Shown here: piece after piece, positions 42,191 to 50,172 of the stretch
Position numbering within the stretch: position 1 is the first letter of the stretch
Layout of the letters: the number at the start of each line of letters is the position of its first letter
Notes under the pieces: model-generated
Database searches by the model: none
Told to the model about the DNA's origin: nothing
The model's input: only the letters and a program-made list of their open reading frames with translations
Assembly: GCA_021927905.1 (NCBI GenBank)
Contig: BLLK01000076.1
Coordinates: forward strand, 1 to 59,726
Direction of reading: 5' to 3'
Source: Chaetoceros tenuissimus
Taxonomy: Eukaryota > Bacillariophyta > Thalassiosirophyceae > Chaetocerotales > Chaetocerotaceae
DNA length: 59,726 bases
Program-made: the position numbers and the translations under genes

Positions 42191-43115
42191 AAAATCAAAT
42201 GTTAGTAAAATAAATAAGTTGCTTCAAAGTAATCCTAGCCAACGTTCAGTAACGAATATAGCTAAAGAAAACTCATCATCAGCGATTGTAGATTGTAGAT
42301 GCCTCAAAGTAGACCTAACAAGCATTTATAGCAAGCCAAGAAGACTCATCATTAGCGGGTAGATTGACGATTGACGATTGACGATTGACGATTGACAATT
42401 GACAATTGTAGATTGTAGATTGACGATTGTAGATTGACGATTGTAGATTGACGATTGTAGATTGACGATTGTAGATTGACGATTGTAGATTGACGATTGT
42501 AGATTGTAGATGCCTCAAAGTAGACCTAGCAAGCGTTCATAGCAAGCTAAGAAGACTCATCATTAGCGAGTAGATTGTAGATTGTAGATTATAGATTGTA
42601 GATGCCTCAAAGTAGGCCTAGCAAGCGTTCATAGCAAGCTAAGAAGACTCATCATCAGCGGGTTAGAGTGTAAATAAAAGTTTGCCTCAAAGTAAACCTA
42701 GCAAGCGTTCACAACGACTTAAAGCTAAAGAAAACTCATCATCAGCGAGTAGAGTTGTAGAGTTGTAGAGTTGTAGTTTTGCCTCAAAGTAGACCTAGCA
42801 AGCGTTCACAACGACTTAAAGCTAAAGAAAACTCATCATCAGCGAGTAGAGTTGTAGAGTTGTAGAGTTGTAGTTTTGCCTCAAAGTAGACCCAGCAAGC
42901 GTTTATAGCAAGCGAAGAAGACTCATCCTCAGTGGGTTAGATGGTAGATAAAAGTTTTGCCTCAAAGTAGACCTAGCATGTTCATATAAGAAACGAAGGA
43001 AAACTCATCATGGACGAAATTGAAAGAAGATTACAGCAATGCTTCAAAGTAGACCTAGCAAGTGTTCATAACAGACGAAGGAAAACTCATCATTGACGAA
43101 ACTGGAAGGAAAGAA
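42191..43115. repeat. Irregular minisatellite with the same core and several spacer types
   Basis: Cores at about 42301, 42512, 42603, 42684, 42780, 42876, 42959 and 43032. Spacers between cores differ: expanded GATTGACGATTGTA words (42364-42508), TAGATTGTAGATTATAGA, or AGAGTTGTAGAGTTGTAG. No ORF of interest. Confidence 0.85.
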
Positions 43116-44316
43116 AATATATTCCTGTAATTATAAAGGAAAGGAGTGAGTATAATACTATAAAATAATAGAACTATCAGAAGGAGATGAAGAGGCGATT
43201 ATGAGCATGAATCTTGACACTCCTCAACACAAAATTGAGTAAAACTAGTGAGTACATCAATCGCTGTTCTGCAAAGTAAAATAAAACCATTCAGACTGTT
43301 AGCTCGGAGCACATATATCTCGCGACTCATATAATATATCGGTGGTTGGGTTTGATGAACATTCGGTGCCATGTAACACACAAAAAGAGGGATGATAGTA
43401 TCTTATAATTAGAAGCTATTTGTTCGTTGTTTGGAGATGTTGTTGGATATATTCTTCGGAGTCTTGAGAACAATGAGACGCATCACCATAGACATCAATC
43501 GTGGAGCTATATTAGTAAATGAGTGTTACATACAATCTCTTCCTGGTTCCATCTATTCACACTCCTTTCCAATTGATCTACCCTTTGCACAAATTGGGGG
43601 GTATATTTTCATCTGGGGGAATTACACAATTTTAAGCTAAATCACTGTTAATTCGACTTTGCAGATTTTCTTCAACTAATTTAATGTTAAGCAAAGGCCC
43701 GGAAATCCACGCGACAGCAACGCTAACAAAAACCCAATTCACCTCCAATTTGAATGAAATGCATTGAATAGACCTAATTCCTATCAGTACAATTAGGATC
43801 AGACATCGGAAGAATAGACTAAAACTACTACTCGAATAGATTGCGAAGGCTGAACCTAATTGTACCATGGAAAAGAGATGCTAAAGTAGAGGAAGTCAAG
43901 ACTGAAAAGGTGGGAAACACACAACACTTTCAAATCGATAGAAATCAATTCACAACACTTTACAAAGAACAGCATTCGATGCAATATACATAGAGACTAA
44001 TAATTGTTTATTGATGTAAAAGATTTGTTTCAATATCATTTCTTTGTTATGTACAGAGCCTTTGTATTCACTCTATTGTGGTGTTCGTTTGCGATGTTGT
44101 TGAGTTTGGTGTGGAGATGCGGAAAGAGAGCAGCAGCAGAGAGCACCAGTATCTAATGTACGTACCCTACTGTGCAAATATGAAATGTCGCAGAAATCCC
44201 TTTTTACTTAAGCCCCTCCCCTCTTCCAAAAAGATGAAAATTCACCCCCCAATTTGTGCACGGGGTAGAATCCAAACAAGATCAAAGATGTTGCAACCGA
44301 AACAAAACTGCTTGGT
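43116..44316. other. Gene-free stretch with one duplicated block
   Basis: Holds the second copy of the block from 35411-35560 (43372-43530). I see no gene, though several short ORFs exist. ACCCCCCAATTTGTGCAC (44246) mirrors CACAAATTGGGGGGT (43588), so 43588-44260 may be bounded by short inverted words. Confidence 0.4.
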
Positions 44317-44437
44317 TCTTACTACTTAGATCAGTTAGAGTAGAAAATATGCACGTTCCAATTGAGCCAAACATATCAAAGATGTTTGGCTCTTACTACT
44401 TAGATCAGCTAGAGTAGAAAATATGCACGTTCCAATT
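44317..44437. repeat. Tandem repeat, 73-bp period, about 1.6 copies
   Basis: CTTACTACTTAGATCAG followed by TAGAGTAGAAAATATGCACG and TTCCAATT occurs at 44319 and again at 44392. Confidence 0.85.
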
Positions 44438-44440
44438 TAT

Positions 44441-44885
44441 GAGTTCTCCTCATAATGATATTCTCGATCCGGTCAGAAGAAGTTTAAATTTTCATAGCAA
44501 GCTCGAAATCCTAGACAAGTAGGCTACCGAAAAGGAACGGGCCTCTAGCTCTCTTCTCGAGGAGGTTCTAATAACAACTGGAGAAGTTTATCTAGCAACG
44601 ACTTTCATGACTCTTATTGGCTATCGATAACAAACATTACAATACTACATTTGTCTATATAGATAGCATAAACATTTACACTTTCAAATACATTTATTTT
44701 ATGTCCAAAACCTGCTTCCAATCGATATGTTTGCACATTTTCATTGCATTCGACAAAGTCAAGGGGTGCTTCCGACTTTGACAAAACTTATGGAAACATG
44801 GAACATTCGATCAAAGATTTACTTTATTTCACAAGACCTGCTTCCAATCGATGTGTTTGCACAATTTATAAGTTCTACAGCCTCG
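44441..44885 (-). pseudogene. Inverted fragment of the DUF616 glycosyltransferase 3' end and flank
   Basis: 44441-44660 is the reverse of about 15830-16045. 44700-44815 reverses the last codons of the gene at 13802-15787 (CFHKFCQSRKHPLT, then the end block with DWKQVLDIK), with a deletion. A second short copy of the last codons lies at 44825-44870. Only a relic. Confidence 0.7.
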
Positions 44886-45065
44886 GCATCTCTGTACGGC
44901 CTCTTCAATTCATCAACCATTAATTTCATGACAACAGACCTGCTAGCCTCCTTTCTCTTTCTCGCACCTGCTTTTGCCGTTTCTGTCTGACCAAGTGTTT
45001 TAAAGTGATCTCGTAATTCGTAATGACTTTAGAAATGATGCATACCAAAGTCTCCGCCTAGACTC
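44886..45065. other. Short non-coding stretch
   Basis: Junction sequence between the glycosyltransferase relic and the SGNH fragment; nothing recognised. Confidence 0.5.
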
Positions 45066-45727
45066 ATCAAGAAATACAAAGGGAGGGAAATACAAGTACA
45101 ACTTCAAATAGTAATCGTGATGATGCAGAGAAAAGCGCAGACCTACCAGAACTAGATCGAAAAATACAACCTGAACTAAAGAAGGAAGAAACAAATCACC
45201 CCTCAAAATTCACCTCATTGGAAAAGATAGATCCGATTTTGGTAGATGAAGACACTAATTCTGAAAAAATCAGTGAATTGGAATTTTACACCACCATCCA
45301 CAATTCAGAATTCCCTGCCGAAAAAGCTGGAGAGTGGATTTACAGACCCGACGCTCGAGCTAATAACCCTTCAAAGGAACATTTACATTGTCTTGATCAA
45401 GAACGTCAGGGAAATTGTCATGATCCAGATGCATGGAAAAGTACCAATGACACAGCAAAACTGAGCAGATACAACTCGATGGCCGCAAAGGCAATTTCAA
45501 ACAGCCCCGGAATTCTTTCCGGTGACGATCCTTGGATGTGGCAATCAAAACTGCCGCAATATCGTATCTTATTATTTAAAGATCGCAATTTGTACGCAAA
45601 ACAGGTAGGAAAAGCTCTTCATAATAGGAAGATTTACCTCGTTGGAGACAGTCTTACTAGACAGTGGAGTCAATCCATGCGATGTGAACTTATCCACGTA
45701 CTCAGAATGTCACCGGAGGGCGAGTGA
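45066..45727 (+). pseudogene. Truncated copy of the TBL/SGNH O-acetyltransferase
   Basis: Near-identical to the stem and first catalytic half of the gene at 18424-19815, from EGNTSTTSNSNRDDAEKS through YLVGDSLTRQWSQSM to the block before MSPED, where it ends in GE-stop. It has no anchor, no start codon of its own, and no C-terminal D-x-x-H block, so it cannot be an active enzyme. The frame is open throughout, so truncation is recent. Confidence 0.85.
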
Positions 45728-46025
45728 AAAAGTTAGATATCTTCAGGCACTTTAGCCTACAAAGACTTTGAAGCAAAAGAACAAGCTAACCAGAATGTTA
45801 TGTAATAGAGGTATTCATTATCTAGGTGCCTACAAGTACTTACTTGCTTGCTTTTGATCATTGTGGTCGTAATTTTGGTAGATAGACGAGACGTAAAGAA
45901 AAGGAGGTAAAGTTACCATGTTTGGGAATAGCAGCTACAAGCAGAAATGAAGGGTTACATTGGTTAAATGCACATGTGTAGTTTTGTAATAAGATTGTTT
46001 ATTTGCTAGGGTTAGATCAGAAATA
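45728..46025. other. Intergenic, no gene seen
   Basis: Downstream of the SGNH fragment and of the convergent gene at 46026; no feature supported. Confidence 0.5.
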
Positions 46026-47744
46026 CTAATATTTTTTTAGAATTTCAGACAGAATGAACTTGGCTTCCATCTGTGAAATCTTCTCCATTTCGTGTTCATA
46101 ATGGCTAAAGTCTGGTGCGCTATCCCACACAGGGTCAATGAGAAAGCTAGTATCAATGAATGAGACTGGCACGAGTGTTGTATTCCTGCTCTCTTGTTTA
46201 GAGAAACCATCCGCAATATCGTGAAGTATTTTGTTTGCAATCTCAGCATTGATAGGAGTCCGAAAATCACGTGGAGGGCACGATCTACGGTCCCACCCCA
46301 TTCCACATGCGTGGGCGGACCTTAACAGGATCCTTTGGAGAGGGGATTTTATTCTGAAAGACTCTCGTTGGAGGAATCTCACTGACTCTGTCAAAGCATT
46401 TTGCCACTCAGTAAAGTTGACATTTGTCCAACCCGCTTCTAATCGTTTGAAACTGAAAGGCCATTGAAACAATCCTAAAACAATATGGGTACACCCCATT
46501 TTGCCAAGGTCCCAAGACTCAGATTTTCCAACTGTATTGGGATAACTTTCACGCATCATGGAGCATCCAATGGGCGCATTTGCTAGCTTCTCAGTACCGT
46601 TAAAGTGCACCTTAAGATTTCCCAAACAATTATTTTTTAGTACTCTTGAATGGCTAGCACCTAAGAAACAGACTTCAACTTTCTTCCCTGTGGCAAGTCT
46701 TCGCTGATGTTGTTCTAAAAGCGTACCTAAACCAGGTTGGTTGAGTTCTGCATCTGGTCCTGAATCATTCCAGAGAAAGTTGTAATCATTGAAGGGCTTC
46801 AAGCGATCTTCATTGAATTGTTTGCAATACCTGCTTGGTTTATTGGTCCTTTTTCTACACGATTCGGGTTGAAATCGTGTGAAGACTGGCGTTGGTTGTT
46901 CAAGTAGAGGACCATTGCTACTAAACTTGTTGATGTTGTGCCTCAATTGATGCTGATCGGAGAGGACACTCTTGTGTAACCACCTCCCCCTGACCTTCTT
47001 GTTTTCCAACCTTTGATGAAAAAGGTTGACTGCAATTGAGGCGTTATTTTTGCTTGTGATGAGGCCGTTTTCATCCGTCCTGTCTGCAAGGCACACAGTC
47101 ATGAGGTTCAAGCTTGATTGGAAGCCTTCTTCATATTTCTCGCACAGCAAAAGCAGGATTTCCACATGGTAATTGCCAGACTTTGGCATGTGAAAGAGAT
47201 CATAGGTCCCTACTACAACATCATCAATGACATCCTCAAAATTGATCATTGACAAAGACCATCCAGATATCCGTCCCTTGAAGACAGGGCTATGGCAACT
47301 TCGCTGAGGTTTTAAATGAATTTCAATGCGAGATTTTATTGGAATGTGAAGAATCTGCAAAATGTCGGAGGTGACATAGCTATAATAGTGGTTTGAGGCG
47401 ATGTTCTGCGCTGATGATTTGATGTCATCATGATTTTTTGGCTTTACTGTTCTTGCCTTGGCAACTGAATCCAATTGAGAGATGCTTGGAGGAATTGAAG
47501 ATTCCTGTCCATCCTCAGCATCAGTTTGATTGTCACCAGGTGCAGCTGCTGCTGCAACTGCATCTAGTTGAATTTTCATCATCTTTTCCTTCTTTGTTTT
47601 GGCGTTTTTTGGCTCAGTTGGCACATATCCTACTTTGGTATTTCTACTGCTGACTTCAAACAGGGTATAACACACCAAGATTATGCACACGAAGATCAGC
47701 AATGCACTGATTTTCTTCCGATTTGTCCTCAGTTTGCTAATCAT
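46026..47744 (-). CDS. SGNH/TBL-like O-acyltransferase or esterase, type II membrane protein
   Basis: 572 residues, single exon, ATG at 47744. Anchor ISALLIFVCIILVCYTLFEV at about 12-31, then an Ala-rich stem with AAAAAPGD. Residues about 135-300 form an extra N-terminal domain (SRIEIHLKPQRSCHSP, GYWS-like turns) of unknown type. EVCFLGASHSRVLKNN near residue 360 is an SGNH block I (G-x-S-H-S). NAPIGCSMM and VLGLFQWPF follow. VSFIDTSFLIDP and DFSHYEHEMEKISQM near residue 540 supply a candidate catalytic D-x-x-H. The order suits an O-acetyltransferase acting on luminal glycans. It is only distantly like the enzyme at 18424. The frame is intact. Module B lies 126 bp upstream. Confidence 0.75.
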   Translation of the reverse strand: MISKLRTNRKKISALLIFVCIILVCYTLFEVSSRNTKVGYVPTEPKNAKTKKEKMMKIQLDAVAAAAAPGDNQTDAEDGQESSIPPSISQLDSVAKARTVKPKNHDDIKSSAQNIASNHYYSYVTSDILQILHIPIKSRIEIHLKPQRSCHSPVFKGRISGWSLSMINFEDVIDDVVVGTYDLFHMPKSGNYHVEILLLLCEKYEEGFQSSLNLMTVCLADRTDENGLITSKNNASIAVNLFHQRLENKKVRGRWLHKSVLSDQHQLRHNINKFSSNGPLLEQPTPVFTRFQPESCRKRTNKPSRYCKQFNEDRLKPFNDYNFLWNDSGPDAELNQPGLGTLLEQHQRRLATGKKVEVCFLGASHSRVLKNNCLGNLKVHFNGTEKLANAPIGCSMMRESYPNTVGKSESWDLGKMGCTHIVLGLFQWPFSFKRLEAGWTNVNFTEWQNALTESVRFLQRESFRIKSPLQRILLRSAHACGMGWDRRSCPPRDFRTPINAEIANKILHDIADGFSKQESRNTTLVPVSFIDTSFLIDPVWDSAPDFSHYEHEMEKISQMEAKFILSEILKKY

Positions 47745-47869
47745 TATTCCTTTTTTTTGCTAGTAATATGATAAAAGTGCTAAGTAGGGGAATGAATGTA
47801 CATTACTATGAATTATGAACAGTAATGTGGATTTGTGATGCGAGAGCAGAAGACAGTAGCTTGGGTAGG

Positions 47870-48060
47870 AGACGTTTTCTTTCTCAAAAGGGAGGCATCA
47901 ATAAGACCTTGAATCAAAATGTCAAGATCTAGATCAGGATCGCCGAATTTCGGATGGCCTGGAGGAATTGTCACTTTTTTGGAAATTGGAGAAATGTCTC
48001 GGTTTCACCCGACTGCCTTAGAAGAGGGAGAACTTTTCATGATGACCCGAACAGGCCCTT
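47870..48060 (-). promoter_or_regulatory. Repeated upstream module B, before the second SGNH gene
   Basis: On the gene strand it runs from GTTCGGGTCATCATGAAAAG through TCGGGTGAAACCGAGACA to ATTCGGCGATCCTGATCTAG and TCTTGACATTTTGATTCAAG, then GAGAAAGAAAACGTCTCC. It is the same over about 190 bp as 52905-53120 with very few changes, and both end about 130 bp before their ATG. Confidence 0.65.
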
Positions 48061-48109
48061 TAGAGGAGATAGAGAGAGGAAAAGAATTTTATGATCTTTT
48101 TAAAATGAC

Positions 48110-48320
48110 CCGAGGGCCCTTTCCAAGACTGAAGTTCAAGAGTTCATGATTCTCTCAGAGGCTTCTCCCTTCTTGAACCCTGATCAGAAGAGGATCTTTC
48201 TATTAATGACCTGAACACTTCAACCATTTCTTTTTCCCAAGAGATTACCTTTTTCTCCTCAGGGAATCAGAGTTTTTTTAAAGACCCGAGCACTTCAACC
48301 ATTTATTTTTTCCCAAGTTA
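48110..48320 (+). promoter_or_regulatory. GACCCGAACA-type words, two copies
   Basis: GACCTGAACACTTCAACC at about 48209 and GACCCGAGCACTTCAACC at about 48282, each followed by ATTT-TTTTTCCCAAG. These are the words seen in the spacer 22330-22590, here read toward the degraded gene region at 48411. Confidence 0.45.
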
Positions 48321-48410
48321 GCTATTAGAACCCTTCCAGGGAAGGAGAACGAGAGGAATTCTCTTAAAAAGAGATAGAAAAGGTCTCCCTGACGTCATCT
48401 TTGGACTCCA

Positions 48411-48900
48411 ATGCTAGCTAGTCATTGGATTCTCATGAATATGCCATCTGATCCAACTGCTTTGTCCATCCAACTTTTCCGAAGTTCTTATTCTCGTATA
48501 TTGAAAGAGATGCTGACATGCACTGTAGAAATGGTTTTGACAGTGAAGGATCCCATCAACAATCAGACTGTATTACTTGTCCACAGTGGTGGAAGGCATA
48601 AACCTGGCGAAAAGATTGGAGGGATGTCACGTAATGGTTTGTCCTAAATTTCATAGAGACGCAGTTTGGCCATCAAAGATGAATCCATCGAGACAGCTTT
48701 GGGAATATCGACAATACATTGAAAAAGACGTCTATAACAGAGCGCTTTACAATTAACCTGAAGGACCAAGATTTACAAAATCTCATGTCATTGGATCAAG
48801 TGAAAGAAAGATATTAACAGCACGACTCTGGAATTAGGTTTCAACTTCAAGGTGTTGGAGCCGACATCGTCATTCCATTCAAGCAGAAGCAACCGAGTAA
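48411..48900 (+). pseudogene. Degraded coding region, family not recognised
   Basis: Three frames carry protein-like stretches in turn: an ORF 48411-48647 (MLASHWILMNMPSDPTALS at its start); in another frame DADMHCRNGFDSEGSHQQSD then CITCPQWWKA (about 48500-48597); and later VCPKFHRDAVWPSKMNPSRQ and WEYRQYIEKDVYNRALYN (about 48636-48755). Stops and shifts separate them. Cys- and Trp-rich pieces are more gene-like than random, and the place, divergent from the SGNH gene and after module-type words, fits a dead cluster member. The function is unknown. Confidence 0.35.
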
Positions 48901-49059
48901 ATGGTACTGATAAGTTCAAATTACTGGGTCTTGTCACTTGCTACGTAGATGGATCCATAATTTTCATCAGAGTGCTTTGAAAAGAAAGTCTCTCACTTCA
49001 TTATATAGAAGACACAGTGGATTTACGCGGCCCGGTAACATTTATTCGTCATAAACTAT

Positions 49060-50145
49060 ATTATGAAATCCATGCCATTAGACGATCTGAAATTTTCTAT
49101 TGACTCGGATCCTCTACTAAATCAATAATTATGACTTGCGAGATATTGCATCGATACCGTTTATGATGCTGCTGTCAAAGCCAATTGCGCTGACAGTTGT
49201 GTGCTCTGTCCAATCTAAAAAGGGCCTGTGCTGTTAGGTTGCCCCAACAAGTTTGTATATGTTCTTCATTCTTTCATAGCTGTGTGAGGTTGAGGAACCG
49301 TATCCTTTCATGGATGCTTGAGTTCTCCCCGCAGCATACATGTTTTGAATACTATTTCCTTGCTTGTCAGGCTTCTTTGTCAATAAGCAAGTACTGATTC
49401 ATTTATTTCTGTGTGGGCTTTGACTGGTGAAAGTTCAGTAGCCAAATAATACCATAAAAAATAATATATGTTTTACTCTTTTCTATTTTGGCAACATTAG
49501 TTCGTTGTCATGTAATGTACAATCATGTGACATTCTATTGTGATATTGTTGTAACATAGCTCTGTATTTATTTACTTCCCCCTTCTTCATCTATGTCTGG
49601 TCACGATATTTTCGTTCGACAGATTCTATTAACAATGCCATATTTTCGTCCGTGGATTCTCTCAGTAGAAATGCATTCCACTATAGTTGTTCACGGCTTT
49701 TGTAAGCAATTTCTGAAGAAAAGTACTACAGCATCTTTAAAACAATCACATCACATAGCATTGGTCGATACAATCCAAGTCTTTCTCTATCTGCTTGAGT
49801 ATTGTATTTGTACATCACTTTGACATTCATGGCAACTATTCATACAGTTCATACAGAGCCCACACTCCAACAATAATTTCTCCTAGCAGGTAGACGAAAT
49901 TGGATTGATAATCCTGAACAAGGTGTAATACCAATCAATTCGCCTCCTGACTTCTTACCAACAGGGACAGACTAGACAAAAACATACAAAGTGGTACTTG
50001 ACTCTTCTTGACTTCTTCCAGAGAGACATCATTCTTTATCAACATAGATTGTAGGTAGGAAGTAAAAGACTTTTGCACAAAACTACAAACAGAGAAGAAT
50101 TCCAGGAACTGGCAGCCCTGGGATTTTGTATAAAATAGAACTGGA
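49060..50145. repeat. Segmental duplication, copy 2 (copy 1 at 34290-35410)
   Basis: Same order of blocks as copy 1, with scattered substitutions and small indels. It ends just before the 3' end of the DUF616 gene. Confidence 0.65.
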
Positions 50146-50172
50146 CACAAAGATCGACAATTTCAAATACAT

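Noticed and set aside
37130-43115. CRISPR-like repeat-spacer array
   Set aside because: Cores are long (about 65 bp), spacers are simple-sequence expansions of each other, and the DNA is eukaryotic with no cas genes.
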